From assembly GCA_021166725.1 (NCBI GenBank), contig JAJPES010000015.1, positions 1 to 35,536 on the forward strand: a stretch of 35,536 nucleotides of DNA, given 5' to 3'. The notes under the pieces are model-generated. The model worked only from the letters and a program-made list of their open reading frames with translations. It was not told where the DNA came from and made no database searches. Each line of letters starts with the position of its first letter. Position 1 is the first letter of the stretch. Below are positions 6,583-15,769 of this stretch, piece after piece. A program made the position numbers and the translations under genes. Source of the stretch: Burkholderiaceae bacterium (GTDB lineage Bacteria > Pseudomonadota > Gammaproteobacteria > Burkholderiales > Burkholderiaceae_E).

Positions 6583-8355
6583 ATGGCCACGCGCAACGAA
6601 CCGGTGGACGTCGTGCTCGTCGGCTTCGGCTGGACGGCATCGATCCTCGCGCAGGAACTCACCGAGGCCGGACTGCAGGTGATGGCGATCGAGCGGGGCA
6701 AGGCGCGCGACACCGTGCCCGATTTCGCCACGACGCACATCCAGGACGAGCTGCGCTACGCGGTGCGCAACGGACTCTTCGAGGAGCCGGCGCGCGAGAC
6801 GATCACGTTCCGCAATTCGCGCAGCCAGACGGCGCTGCCGATGCGGCACCTGGGCTCGTTCAACCCGGCGGCGGGCGTCGGCGGCGCAGGCGTGCACTGG
6901 AACGGGCAGTGCTGGCGCTTCCTGCCGAGCGATTTCGTCGCCCGCACGCATCTGGAGCAGCGCTACGGCAAGGACTTCCTGCCGTCCGACATGACGATCC
7001 AGGACTGGGGGGTCACCTACGACGAGCTGGAGCCGTACTACGACCGCTTCGAGTATGTCTGCGGCATCTCCGGCAAGGCGGGCAACGTCCAGGGAACGAA
7101 GCAGCAGGGCGGCAATCCGTTCGAGGGCGCGCGCCAACGCGACTACCCGCTGCCGCCGCTCGAGCGCAGCTATGGCACTTCGATCTTCGACAAGGCGGCG
7201 CGCGAGGCGGGCTTCCAGCCGTTCCCCTGCCCGGCGGCGAACACGTCGAAGCCGTACAGGAATCCGTACGGCGTGCAGATGGGGCAGTGCACGTACTGCG
7301 GCTTCTGCGAGTGGTTCGGCTGCGGCAATTATTCGAAGTCCTCGCCGCAGACGACGATCCTTCCGGTGCTGATCGGCAAGAACAACTTCCGCTACAAGAC
7401 GTTGTGCAACGTCACGCGCGTGAACACCGACGGCTCGGGCAAGCGCGCCACCGGCGTCACCTATGTCGATGTCAACGGGCGCGAGTTCGAGCAGCCGGCC
7501 GAGCTCGTCGTGCTGTGCGCCTTCGCGCAGCACAACGTGCATCTGCTGCTGCTGTCGGGCATCGGCAAGCCCTACGACCCGGATAGCGGCGAGGGCGTGG
7601 TGGGGCGCAACTACGCGTACCAGATCACTTCGTCGGTGCAGGTGATGCTGAACGAGCAGAACCTGAATCCGTTCATGGGCGCGGGCGCGCTCGGGCAGGC
7701 GATCGACGAGTTCAACGGCGACAACTTCGACCATGGGCCGTACGGCTTCGTCGGCGGCGGCTACATCGCGCTGTGGACAACCGGCGGCCGTCCGATCCTG
7801 CAGCAGCACAACCTCCCCGAAGGCACGCCGAAGTGGGGCGCCGAGTGGAAGCGGGCGATGCACGAGAACTACTCGCGCAGCGTCTCGATCGCCACGCATG
7901 GCAGCGTGATGAGCTATCGCGACGCGTACCTCGATCTCGACCCCACGTGGCGCGACGACTACGGCAATCCGCTGATCCGTCTGACCTTCGATTTCCACCA
8001 GAACGAGCACGAGATGTCGCACTTCCTCACCGATCGGGCCGCCGACATCGCGCAGGCGATGAAGCCGCGTTCGATCCACAAGAAGTACCGTGATGGGCAC
8101 TACACGATCCTGCCCTATCAGACGACGCACAACACGGGCGGCGCGGTGATGGGCGCCGATCCGCGCACGAGTTTCGTCAACCCGTACCTGCAGTCGTGGG
8201 ACGTGCCGAACCTGTTCGTGGTCGGATCGACGGTGTTCCCGCAGAACCCAGGCTACAACCCCACCGGCACGGTCGGTGCGCTCGCCTACTGGGCCGCCGA
8301 CGCGATCCGCACGCGCTACCTGAAGAATCCCGGCCAGCCGCTGGTGCGCACGTAG
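6583..8355 (+). CDS. GMC-family FAD dehydrogenase, gluconate/sugar dehydrogenase catalytic subunit
   Basis: Catalytic flavoprotein of about 590 aa. The N-terminus is an ADP-binding fold for FAD (VDVVLVGFGWTASILAQEL), followed by the GMC segment GGAGVHWNGQ. The C-terminal active-site region is present as TTHNTGGAVMG and NPTGTVGALAYWAADAI. In the middle is a four-Cys motif, CTYCGFCEWFGC (about C236, C239, C242, C247), which in related dehydrogenases suggests an Fe-S cluster between FAD and the cytochrome. The start at 6583 has GGAGGG 6 nt upstream and fits the FAD fold; the frame is open further upstream inside the preceding gene. It has no signal peptide and is probably exported with its Tat-carrying partner. 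Substrate is likely a sugar, sugar acid or polyol; it is not determinable here. Confidence 0.93.
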   Translation: MATRNEPVDVVLVGFGWTASILAQELTEAGLQVMAIERGKARDTVPDFATTHIQDELRYAVRNGLFEEPARETITFRNSRSQTALPMRHLGSFNPAAGVGGAGVHWNGQCWRFLPSDFVARTHLEQRYGKDFLPSDMTIQDWGVTYDELEPYYDRFEYVCGISGKAGNVQGTKQQGGNPFEGARQRDYPLPPLERSYGTSIFDKAAREAGFQPFPCPAANTSKPYRNPYGVQMGQCTYCGFCEWFGCGNYSKSSPQTTILPVLIGKNNFRYKTLCNVTRVNTDGSGKRATGVTYVDVNGREFEQPAELVVLCAFAQHNVHLLLLSGIGKPYDPDSGEGVVGRNYAYQITSSVQVMLNEQNLNPFMGAGALGQAIDEFNGDNFDHGPYGFVGGGYIALWTTGGRPILQQHNLPEGTPKWGAEWKRAMHENYSRSVSIATHGSVMSYRDAYLDLDPTWRDDYGNPLIRLTFDFHQNEHEMSHFLTDRAADIAQAMKPRSIHKKYRDGHYTILPYQTTHNTGGAVMGADPRTSFVNPYLQSWDVPNLFVVGSTVFPQNPGYNPTGTVGALAYWAADAIRTRYLKNPGQPLVRT

Positions 8356-8373
8356 CGCGCGAAGGAGACGGAC

Positions 8374-9648
8374 ATGCAGGCATGGAAGCGATCGGTGCTG
8401 TGGGCGGCGACGCTGGCCGCGGGCTCGTTCGTGGCGCCGGCCGATCTCGGCGCGCAAGGCCGGACCTTCACGACGATCGAGCGCGGCCGGTACCTGGTGC
8501 AGGCCGGCGACTGCGCGGCCTGCCACACGAACCCCGGCGGCAAGCCCTTTGCCGGCGGACTGGCGATCGCCACGCCCTTCGGCACGATCTATTCGACGAA
8601 CATCACGCCGGATCCGCAGACCGGCATCGGCAAGTATTCGCTCGACGACTTCTACGATGCGATGCATCGCGGCGTGCGCCGCGACGGCGAATATCTCTAC
8701 CCCGCCTTCCCGTACCCGTGGTTCACCAGGGTCACGCGCGAGGACGCCGCGGCGATCAAGGCCTATCTCGACACGATCGAGCCGGTCCGCCAGCCAGACC
8801 GCAAGCCCGAACTGCCGTGGCCGCTGAGCATGCGTGTCGTCATGAAGGGCTGGAACACGCTGTATTTCCACGAAGGCGAGTACCAGCCGAGCAGCGACAG
8901 GTCGGCCGAATGGAACCGCGGTGCGTATCTCGTCGAAGGGCTCGGCCATTGCGGCGCCTGCCACACCGACAAGAGCGTGCTGGGTGGCCCCAATCGCGAC
9001 GAGCACCTGCAGGGCGGTGACTTCGGCGAGCACTGGTACGCGCCGTCGCTCGCCGGCGGCCTGCGCGAGGGGCTGGGCAACTGGAGCGAGAAGGAGATCG
9101 TCCAGTACCTGAAGACCGGCGCGAACGCGCATTCGACCGCCGGTGGTCCGATGGGCGACGTCATCCGTCACTCCACGCAGTATCTGCGCGACGACGACCT
9201 GAAGGCGATCGCCGTCTACCTGAAGGACCTGCCGGCGCCCGCGGGCTCGAGCGACAGCGACCAGGCGGCGACCAACGCCGACCAGGCGTACGCACGCGGC
9301 AAGGCCGTCTACGTGGACAACTGCAACGGCTGCCACATGGACGACGGCAAAGGGCTGGACGGCATCTTCCCCGCGCTCGCCGGCAGCTCCGCGGTGCAGT
9401 CGGAGAATCCCGATACGCTGTTGCACATCGTGCTCGCGGGAGCCGCCGCGGTGCAGACGCCGGAGAAGCCGACCGGTTTCCGGATGCCGGCCTTCGACTG
9501 GAAACTGAGCGACGACGAGGTTGCCGCCGTGGTCAACTACATCCGGCACGGCTGGGGAAACCGTGCGCCCGACGTCGACTCGAAGGAGGTGGCGAAGGTG
9601 CGCGACGCGGTGCTCGAGACCGGCGGCTCGTCGACTTCGGGCGGCTGA
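8374..9648 (+). CDS. three-haem cytochrome c subunit of a sugar/alcohol dehydrogenase
   Basis: Electron-accepting subunit, 424 aa, with a Sec-type signal peptide (basic start, then LWAATLAAGSFVA). Three CxxCH haem sites are spaced as in gluconate/alcohol dehydrogenase cytochrome subunits: CAACH (about residue 50), CGACH (about 198) and CNGCH (about 317), with methionine-rich ligand regions behind them (for example GFRMPAF). It would pass electrons from the GMC subunit to quinone or a terminal oxidase at the periplasmic face. It starts 18 bp after the GMC gene with AAGGAG 6 nt upstream of ATG, so the three dehydrogenase genes are one operon. Confidence 0.95.
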   Translation: MQAWKRSVLWAATLAAGSFVAPADLGAQGRTFTTIERGRYLVQAGDCAACHTNPGGKPFAGGLAIATPFGTIYSTNITPDPQTGIGKYSLDDFYDAMHRGVRRDGEYLYPAFPYPWFTRVTREDAAAIKAYLDTIEPVRQPDRKPELPWPLSMRVVMKGWNTLYFHEGEYQPSSDRSAEWNRGAYLVEGLGHCGACHTDKSVLGGPNRDEHLQGGDFGEHWYAPSLAGGLREGLGNWSEKEIVQYLKTGANAHSTAGGPMGDVIRHSTQYLRDDDLKAIAVYLKDLPAPAGSSDSDQAATNADQAYARGKAVYVDNCNGCHMDDGKGLDGIFPALAGSSAVQSENPDTLLHIVLAGAAAVQTPEKPTGFRMPAFDWKLSDDEVAAVVNYIRHGWGNRAPDVDSKEVAKVRDAVLETGGSSTSGG

Positions 9649-9664
9649 GGCGGAGCGGGTCGGG

Positions 9665-10336
9665 ATGCCGGCACAGGTCGCTTTCCTGTTCGATGTCGAC
9701 AACACGCTGCTCGACAACGACGCCGCCGAGCGACGATACGCGCAGTGGATCGACGGGCACGTCGGATCGGGCGCTTCGGCGCGCTTTCGCCGCGCCTACG
9801 AGGCGGTGCGCGCCGAGCGCGACTACGCCGACTACCTCGGCGCCGTGCAGCGCGCGTGGAACGAGGACGGCCGCGACCCGCGCTGGCTCGTGCTCGGCGA
9901 TTTCCTGCTCGACTTTCCGTTCGCCGATTGCGTGTTCGACGGGGCCTTCGATGCGCTGCGCTCGGCGGTCTCGCGCGGGCCCGCGTGGATCGTTTCCGAC
10001 GGCGACGTCGTGATGCAACCGCGCAAGATCCGCCGCGCCGGGTTGTGGGATGCCGTACAGGGCCGCGTGCTGATCTTCGTCCACAAGGAGAACGCGTTGG
10101 ACGAGATCGAGCGCCGCTGTCCGGCGCAGCGCTATGTGATGATCGACGACAAGATCCGTGTTCTGGATGCGGTCAAGCGGCAGTGGGGCGATCGCGTGTG
10201 TACGGTTTTCGTGCGCCAGGGCCATTACGCAACCGATCCGCGACAGATCCACGCGCATCCCGCGGCCGATCGCACGATCGATTCGATCGACCGCTTCCCG
10301 GCGCTGGCGGAAACGCTGGCTCGAGAGACACGATGA
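9665..10336 (+). CDS. HAD-superfamily hydrolase (probable phosphatase)
   Basis: Cytoplasmic phosphatase-like protein, 223 aa. Motif I is [10 protein letters not shown] near the N-terminus, motif II is IVSDGD, the motif III Lys is in VHKENA, and motif IV is MIDDK, a complete HAD catalytic set. An inserted helical cap (about residues 18-90) puts it in the C1-cap class, like phosphoglycolate or beta-phosphoglucomutase-type enzymes. The ATG at 9665 is preferred because motif I begins nine residues later. It begins 16 bp after the cytochrome gene and overlaps the phosphoglucomutase start by ATGA, so it belongs to the same transcript. Substrate unknown; a sugar phosphate is the natural guess from context. 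Confidence 0.87.
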   Translation: MPAQVAFLFDVDNTLLDNDAAERRYAQWIDGHVGSGASARFRRAYEAVRAERDYADYLGAVQRAWNEDGRDPRWLVLGDFLLDFPFADCVFDGAFDALRSAVSRGPAWIVSDGDVVMQPRKIRRAGLWDAVQGRVLIFVHKENALDEIERRCPAQRYVMIDDKIRVLDAVKRQWGDRVCTVFVRQGHYATDPRQIHAHPAADRTIDSIDRFPALAETLARETR

Positions 10337-11988
10337 GCACCGATCATTCGCCGCTCGCCGGCCGGCGGCTGCCCGAGTCTGCCCTGGTCGACCTCGATGC
10401 GCTGCGCGCCGCCTGGTTCGACCGGCGGCCCGATCCTTCGGTTGCCGGGCAGCGGGTGCGTTTCGGCACGTCGGGCCATCGCGGCTCGTCGCTGCGCGGC
10501 ACCTTCAACGAGTGGCACGTGCTGGCCATCGCGCAGGCCATCTGCGACGAGCGGCGCGCGCGCGGCATCGAAGGTCCGCTGTTCATCGGCTTCGACACCC
10601 ACGCGCTGTCGCGACCTGCCTTCGAGAGCGCGCTCGAGGTGCTCGCCGCCAACGACGTTGGGGTTCGTACCGCCGCCGGCGACGACTACACGCCCACCCC
10701 GGCGATCTCGCACGCGATCCTCGGCTGGAATCGCGATGCTTCGGCGGCGCGCGGCGACGGCATCGTCGTCACGCCGTCGCACAACCCGCCCGAGGACGGC
10801 GGCTTCAAGTACAACCCGCCGCACGGCGGGCCAGCGGAAACCGAACTCACCGCCGCCATCGAGCGGCGCGCGAACGCCTATCTCGAGGGAAACCTCGCCG
10901 GCGTGCGTCGCGTGCCCTTCGAGCGGGCGCGCGCCTCGTCGCAGGTGCGCGAGCACGACTTCCGCAGCGCCTACGTCGCCGACCTCGACGCCGTCGTCGA
11001 CTTCGACCTGGTGCGCGGCGCGGGACTGCGCCTGGCGGTCGATCCGCTCGGCGGCGCCGGTGTGCACTACTGGCACGCGATCGCCGAGCGCCATCGCATC
11101 GCGCTCGACGTCGTCAGCGAGGAGGTCGATCCGCGCTTCGCGTTCATGACCGCCGACTGGGACGGCCGCATCCGCATGGATCCTTCGTCTCCGTGGGCGA
11201 TGCGCCGGCTGCTGTCGCTGCAGGATCGCTACGACGTCGCCTTCGCCTGCGATACCGACCACGACCGGCACGGCGTCGTCGTGCCGCGCACGGGCCTGAT
11301 GCCGGCGAACCACTATCTTTCGGTGGTCGCGCATTCGCTGTTCGCGTCGCGCGAGGGTTGGCCGCGCGCTGCCGCGCTCGGCAAGACGCTGGTCAGTACG
11401 GCGATGCTCGATCGCGTGGCGGCGAAGTTCGGCCGGCGCGTCGTCGAGACCCCAGTCGGCTTCAAGTGGTTCGTCGATGGACTGCTCGATGCGTCGCTCG
11501 GTTTCGCCGGCGAGGAGAGCGCAGGCGCCACCGTGTTGCGGCGCGACGGCACCGTGTGGACCACCGACAAGGACGGCATCGCGCTCGCGCTGCTCGCCGC
11601 GGAACTCACCGCGCGAGACGGCCGCGATCCCGGTCGTTCGTATGCCGCACTCGAGGAAGAGCTCGGACGCTCGTACTCCGATCGCGTCGAGGCGCCGGCC
11701 GACTCCGCGCAGCGCGCGGCACTCGCGGCGTTGCGTGCCGATTCGATCGGCGTCGGCACGCTGGCCGGCGAGCCGGTGCGCGCGGTGCTCGATCGGGCGC
11801 CCGGCAACGATGCGCCGATCGGCGGCATCAAGGTCGTCGCCGATCGCGGCTGGTTCGCCGCGCGTCCGTCGGGCACCGAGGATATCTACAAGATCTACGC
11901 CGAGAGCTTCGTCGACGAGGCGCACCTGCGCGAGATCCTCGTCCAGGCGCAGGCGTTGGTCGACGCGGCGCTGGAGAAGACGCGATGA
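10333..11988 (+). CDS. pgm: alpha-phosphoglucomutase
   Basis: Interconverts glucose 1-phosphate and glucose 6-phosphate, 551 aa, close to the usual length of bacterial Pgm (about 546). The phosphoserine loop is [11 protein letters not shown] (about S149), the Mg-binding loop is DTDHDRHG, and the phosphate-binding end is [15 protein letters not shown]. The early segment [12 protein letters not shown] is the family's N-terminal signature. The ATG overlaps the TGA of the HAD gene, and its own TGA overlaps the phosphoketolase ATG, both as ATGA. This indicates coupled translation of HAD, Pgm and phosphoketolase, and so a joint function in hexose-phosphate flow. Confidence 0.96.
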   Translation: MSTDHSPLAGRRLPESALVDLDALRAAWFDRRPDPSVAGQRVRFGTSGHRGSSLRGTFNEWHVLAIAQAICDERRARGIEGPLFIGFDTHALSRPAFESALEVLAANDVGVRTAAGDDYTPTPAISHAILGWNRDASAARGDGIVVTPSHNPPEDGGFKYNPPHGGPAETELTAAIERRANAYLEGNLAGVRRVPFERARASSQVREHDFRSAYVADLDAVVDFDLVRGAGLRLAVDPLGGAGVHYWHAIAERHRIALDVVSEEVDPRFAFMTADWDGRIRMDPSSPWAMRRLLSLQDRYDVAFACDTDHDRHGVVVPRTGLMPANHYLSVVAHSLFASREGWPRAAALGKTLVSTAMLDRVAAKFGRRVVETPVGFKWFVDGLLDASLGFAGEESAGATVLRRDGTVWTTDKDGIALALLAAELTARDGRDPGRSYAALEEELGRSYSDRVEAPADSAQRAALAALRADSIGVGTLAGEPVRAVLDRAPGNDAPIGGIKVVADRGWFAARPSGTEDIYKIYAESFVDEAHLREILVQAQALVDAALEKTR

Positions 11989-14411
11989 ACGGAACACCCG
12001 GCATCGACGCCGGCGTACTGCGGCGCATCGATCGGTGGTGGCGCGCGGCGAACTACCTGTCGGTGGGCCAGATCTATCTGCGCGCCAACCCGCTGCTCGC
12101 GCGCCCGCTGGTGCGCGACGACGTCAAGCCGCGCCTGCTCGGTCACTGGGGTACCACGCCGGGGTTGAACTTCGTCTATGCGCACCTCAATCGCGTGATC
12201 CGCGATCACGACGTCGACATGATCTGGATCGTCGGCCCGGGGCACGGCGGTCCGGCCGCGCTGGCCAACACCTGGCTGGAAGGCTCGTACACCGAGCGCT
12301 ATCCCGCGGTCACGCGCGACGGCGAGGGCATGGAAAGACTCTTTCGCCAGTTCTCGTGGCCCTACGGCATGCCGAGCCACGTCGCCTCCGAGGTGCCCGG
12401 GTCGATCCACGAGGGCGGCGAACTCGGTTACTCGCTGGCGCACGCGTGGGGTGCGGTGCTCGACAACCCGGAACTCGTCGTCGCATGCGTGATCGGCGAC
12501 GGCGAGGCCGAGACCGCAGCGCTCGCCACCAGCTGGCATTCGAACAAGTTCGTCGACCCCGTCACCGACGGTGCCGTGCTGCCGATCCTGCACCTGAACG
12601 GCTGGAAGATCGCGAACCCGACGGTGCTCGCGCGAATCGGCAACGACGAACTCGACCAGCTGCTGCGCGGCTACGGCTACGAGCCGCATTTCGTCTGCGG
12701 CGACGATCCGCGCGAGATGCACGTGCGGATGGCGACGACGCTCGAGACGGTGCTGTCGCGCATCCGGCAGATCCAGCGCGATGCGCGTGAGCACCGCGTG
12801 CCGAGCGCATTGCGCACGGCCGGCGCGCGCACGATGCCGGCGCTCGAGCAGCGCTTCGATCGTCCGCGCTGGCCGATGATCGTGCTGCAATCGCCGAAGG
12901 GCTGGACCGGTCCCGATCGCGTCGACGGCGAGCGCGTCGAGGGCACCTGGCGCTCGCACCAGGTGCCTTTCGCCGGCTTCGACAAGCCCGAGCACCTGCA
13001 ACTGCTCGAGCAGTGGATGCGCTCGTACCGTCCGCAGGAACTCTTCGACGAAGGGGGCCGGCCGGTGGACGACGTCGTTTCGCTGGCGCCCGTCGGCGCA
13101 CGGCGCATGGGCATGAACCCGCATGCCAACGGGGGCGAGCTGCTCGTCGCGCTCGAGCTGCCCGATTTCCGCGACTACGCGCTGCCGGTTGCGCAGCCGG
13201 GCGCCGAGCAGCACGAGTCGACGCGCGTGCTCGGCCGCTTCCTGTGCGCGATCTTCGAACGCAATGCGTCGCACGCGAACTTCCGCCTGTTCGGCCCCGA
13301 CGAGACCGCGTCGAACCGGCTCGACGACGTCTACCGGAGCACCGCCAAGGCATGGCTCGCGCAGACGATAGATGCCGACGAGAACCTCGCGCCCGACGGC
13401 CGCGTGATGGAGGTGCTCAGCGAGAACCTGTTGCAGGGCTGGCTCGAGGGATACCTGCTCACCGGACGGCACGGCCTGTATTCGAGCTACGAGGCGTTCA
13501 TCCACACCGTCGACTCGATGCTCAACCAGCATGCCAAGTGGTTGAAGGTCACGCGCGGCATCGCATGGCGCGCGCCGATCGCGTCGCTGAACTACCTGCT
13601 GACCTCGCACGCGTGGCGTCAGGACCACAACGGCTTTTCGCACCAGGATCCGGGCTTCCTCGACCACGTCGCCAACAAGAAGGCCGACATCGCCCGCATC
13701 TACCTGCCGCCCGACGCGAACTGCCTGCTCTCGGTGGCCGATCACTGCCTGCGCAGCCGCAACTACGTGAACGTGATCGTCGCCGGCAAGCAGCCCGAGT
13801 GGCAGTGGCTCGACATCGATGCCGCTGCGCGCCACTGCGAGCAGGGGGCGGGCGTCTGGGACTGGGCGGGAAGCGAGCGTGCGGGCGAGGCGCCCGACGT
13901 CGTGCTCGCCTGCGCCGGAGACGTGCCGACGATGGAGACGCTCGCCGCCGCCATGCTGCTGTGCGAGACGGTGGCCGACATCCGCGTGCGCGTGGTGAAC
14001 GTGGTCGACCTGATGACGCTGCAACCGCGCGACGAGCATCCGCACGGCCTGTCGCACGAGCGCTACGACGAGATCTTCGGTGTCGACCGGCCGGTGATCT
14101 TCGCGTTCCACGGCTACCCCGGGCTCGTGCATCGGCTCACCTACAAGCGTCACAACCACGAGCACCTGCACGTGCACGGCTACCGCGACGAGGGAACCAC
14201 CACGACGCCTTTCGACATGGTGGTGCTCAATCGCATCGACCGCTTCCGCCTGACGCTCGACGCGATCCGCAGCGTGCCCCGGCTCGCCGGGCTGCGCGAG
14301 GCGGCGCGCGAGCAGTACGACCGCAAGATCGAGCGGCATCGCCGCTGGGTCGAGGAACACGGCGAAGACTTGCCGGAAATCAAGAATTGGCATTGGCGAC
14401 CGTGCAGATGA
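11985..14411 (+). CDS. xfp: D-xylulose 5-phosphate/fructose 6-phosphate phosphoketolase
   Basis: Thiamine-diphosphate enzyme that splits xylulose 5-P or fructose 6-P with phosphate to acetyl phosphate plus glyceraldehyde 3-P or erythrose 4-P, 808 aa, a normal length. Diagnostic segments are [33 protein letters not shown], the [12 protein letters not shown] loop, and the ThDP/metal motif GDGEAET followed by [10 protein letters not shown]. The two residues after GDGEAET are Ala-Ala (about 178-179), where most family members have Gly-Pro. The C-terminal region ([27 protein letters not shown]) is complete. It is the last gene of the tightly coupled run; no acetate kinase or phosphotransacetylase gene is in the window. 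Confidence 0.97.
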   Translation: MNGTPGIDAGVLRRIDRWWRAANYLSVGQIYLRANPLLARPLVRDDVKPRLLGHWGTTPGLNFVYAHLNRVIRDHDVDMIWIVGPGHGGPAALANTWLEGSYTERYPAVTRDGEGMERLFRQFSWPYGMPSHVASEVPGSIHEGGELGYSLAHAWGAVLDNPELVVACVIGDGEAETAALATSWHSNKFVDPVTDGAVLPILHLNGWKIANPTVLARIGNDELDQLLRGYGYEPHFVCGDDPREMHVRMATTLETVLSRIRQIQRDAREHRVPSALRTAGARTMPALEQRFDRPRWPMIVLQSPKGWTGPDRVDGERVEGTWRSHQVPFAGFDKPEHLQLLEQWMRSYRPQELFDEGGRPVDDVVSLAPVGARRMGMNPHANGGELLVALELPDFRDYALPVAQPGAEQHESTRVLGRFLCAIFERNASHANFRLFGPDETASNRLDDVYRSTAKAWLAQTIDADENLAPDGRVMEVLSENLLQGWLEGYLLTGRHGLYSSYEAFIHTVDSMLNQHAKWLKVTRGIAWRAPIASLNYLLTSHAWRQDHNGFSHQDPGFLDHVANKKADIARIYLPPDANCLLSVADHCLRSRNYVNVIVAGKQPEWQWLDIDAAARHCEQGAGVWDWAGSERAGEAPDVVLACAGDVPTMETLAAAMLLCETVADIRVRVVNVVDLMTLQPRDEHPHGLSHERYDEIFGVDRPVIFAFHGYPGLVHRLTYKRHNHEHLHVHGYRDEGTTTTPFDMVVLNRIDRFRLTLDAIRSVPRLAGLREAAREQYDRKIERHRRWVEEHGEDLPEIKNWHWRPCR

Positions 14412-14423
14412 GAACGATTCGCG

Positions 14424-14429
14424 TACACT
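14424..14429 (+). promoter_or_regulatory. candidate -10 box (TACACT) ahead of the iron permease
   Basis: TACACT lies 31 bp before the FTR1 start and just after the phosphoketolase stop, in a position that would give a leader of about 25 nt. No good -35 at 17 bp is visible, so this is only a candidate for a separate promoter. Confidence 0.25.
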
Positions 14430-14460
14430 GGTGATTCGCCGGCCAGCGAGGATCCGAACG

Positions 14461-15258
14461 ATGTACGCGACATTGATGATCACCTTCCGCGAAGGTCTCG
14501 AAGCCTTCCTGATCGTCGCGCTCAGTGCGGCTTTCCTGCGCCAGACCGGTCGTCCGCAGCTGCTCGCGCCGCTGCGCGGCGGCGTGGCGCTGGCCGTCGC
14601 CGGCAGCATCGTGCTCGGCATCGTGCTTTCCCGGGTGGGCGCACTCACTCCGGCCACCGAGGGATGGCTTGCCGCGGCAGCCGCGTTTCTCGTGATCAGT
14701 TGCACCGTCCACATGCTGCGCCACGGACGACGGATGAAGGCCGAGATCGGCGCGCGGCTCGACTCCGCGTCGACCCGCTCCGGCTTTGCCGCCGCGCTGG
14801 CCGTGTTCGCCTTCGCCGCGCTGATGGTCGGGCGCGAGGGAGTCGAAACCGCGACGATGCTCGCCGCGCTGGCGGCCAGCGCCGATTCGCGCGACATGTT
14901 CGTCGGCGGCGCGATCGGCGTGCTGTGTGCGGTGGCGATGGCCTGGGCGTGGACGCGCTACGGGCGACGCGTGAACCTGTCGCGCTTCTTCCAGGTGACG
15001 GCGGCGTTCATGGTGCTGTTCTCGGTGCAACTCGTCATCTATGCGTTCCACGAGTTCAGCGAGGCGGACCTCCTGCCGGGGCTGGACAATCAGTGGTGGC
15101 ACGTCGCGAGCGAGCCGTACGGACCGGAGGGCGTCTACGGGCACTGGCTCACGTACGGGCTCGTGTTGATTCCGGGCGCGTTCCTCGTGGCCGGCTGGCT
15201 CGGCGATCGGTTCGGGGCGCGGCAGGCGGTGGACGCTACGGGGTCGTCGCGCGCCTGA
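14461..15258 (+). CDS. FTR1/EfeU-family iron permease
   Basis: Polytopic inner-membrane protein, 265 aa, with about seven hydrophobic helices. Both iron-translocation REGLE-type motifs are present: FREGLEAFLI in the first helix and GREGVETATM in a middle helix, as in FTR1/EfeU permeases. The ATG at 14461 places the first motif 8-12 residues from the N-terminus, as in relatives; a GTG 30 bp upstream is possible. No EfeO, EfeB or multicopper oxidase partner is next to it, so it is a lone permease here. It starts 49 bp after the phosphoketolase gene and could be read through from it. The element after its stop separates it from the converging ligD. Confidence 0.92.
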   Translation: MYATLMITFREGLEAFLIVALSAAFLRQTGRPQLLAPLRGGVALAVAGSIVLGIVLSRVGALTPATEGWLAAAAAFLVISCTVHMLRHGRRMKAEIGARLDSASTRSGFAAALAVFAFAALMVGREGVETATMLAALAASADSRDMFVGGAIGVLCAVAMAWAWTRYGRRVNLSRFFQVTAAFMVLFSVQLVIYAFHEFSEADLLPGLDNQWWHVASEPYGPEGVYGHWLTYGLVLIPGAFLVAGWLGDRFGARQAVDATGSSRA

Positions 15259-15260
15259 GC

Positions 15261-15299
15261 GGCGCGTCCGCGTTCTGACGACGCAGTTGCGGACGCGCC
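15261..15299. repeat. hairpin with 11-bp perfect stem after the iron permease
   Basis: GGCGCGTCCGC (15261-15271) and GCGGACGCGCC (15289-15299) are exact inverted copies with a 17-nt loop, starting 3 bp after the FTR1 stop. The same 11-mer occurs a third time at 15586-15596 in the right arm of the larger inverted repeat. It may serve as a terminator-like structure, but no T-run follows. Confidence 0.7.
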
Positions 15300-15598
15300 G
15301 ACGCCGCTTTGGGCGCTTGCGCCTGGCGACGCGTGGCGTCGCCCTACGACGCTCCAACTGCGGCGGTCGGTGCTTCGCACCGACTTCCCTCGCTGCTCGT
15401 CTCGGGGTCGCGCGGCCGGACTCGCTGCGCGCGCTGCGCGCGCTCCGCTCGGACATGCGGCCGCGAGTCAGATGTACGAAGCGCGCTTCGCGCGCCGACC
15501 CCGAGACTGCGCTGCTCGGCGCCGCAGAGGTCGCGCCGTAGGGCGACGCCACGCGCCGCCAGGCGCAAGCGCCCAAAGCGGCGTCGGCGCGTCCGCAA
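15287..15598. repeat. 312-bp nested inverted repeat with REP-like GTAG hairpins at both arms
   Basis: The left arm (15287-15352) and right arm (15533-15598) are inverted copies of 66 bp with only two mismatches. Each arm carries a GTAG tetranucleotide (minus strand 15347-15344; plus strand 15538-15541) directly followed by an imperfect palindrome GGCGACG-CCACG-CGYCGCC and then a second small hairpin GGCGCAAGCGCC. This is the layout of GTAG-type REP sequences. The 180-bp centre holds further inverted pairs: 12 bp at 15399-15410/15496-15507, 7 bp at 15419-15425/15463-15469, a hairpin with an 8-bp perfect stem at 15366-15384 and a 12-bp palindrome at 15478-15489. Short open frames here are mirror-image translations of the repeat and are not genes. 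It fills most of the 511-bp gap between convergent FTR1 and ligD; from 15601 to 15769 I see no gene. Membership of a dispersed REP/REPIN family is inference. Confidence 0.85.
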
Positions 15599-15769
15599 AG
15601 AACGGCCGTCCTGCCTGCGGGCGCTGTCGGCCGCCCGGGAACGCATGCTTTTCGCGCATTCCTGGCTGTGCCTGGATCGACGCAGGCAACCTTGTTCGTT
15701 TGCCGTGCATTTCGAGAGGCGATGATCGTTCCGTCTGTGAAGACGTGCGGACTTCGCGCATTGCGGCCC

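Noticed and set aside
6208..9717. A 1,169-codon minus-strand frame opposite the dehydrogenase genes
   Set aside because: Low-complexity Arg/Val/Ala translation, no ribosome-binding site, and fully covered by GMC and cytochrome c coding on the plus strand.
11895..14897. A 1,000-codon minus-strand frame opposite phosphoketolase and FTR1
   Set aside because: It shows no recognisable motifs and lies antisense to two clear genes; it is a GC-driven shadow.
15399..15507. Possible CRISPR-like or integron-type repeat
   Set aside because: Copies are inverted rather than regularly spaced direct repeats, there are no uniform spacers, and no cas or integrase gene is nearby.
15344..15646. Small open frames on both strands inside the inverted repeat, with similar translations
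   Set aside because: The similarity arises because the two strands are mirror copies of the repeat arms; no start signals or domain features support coding.
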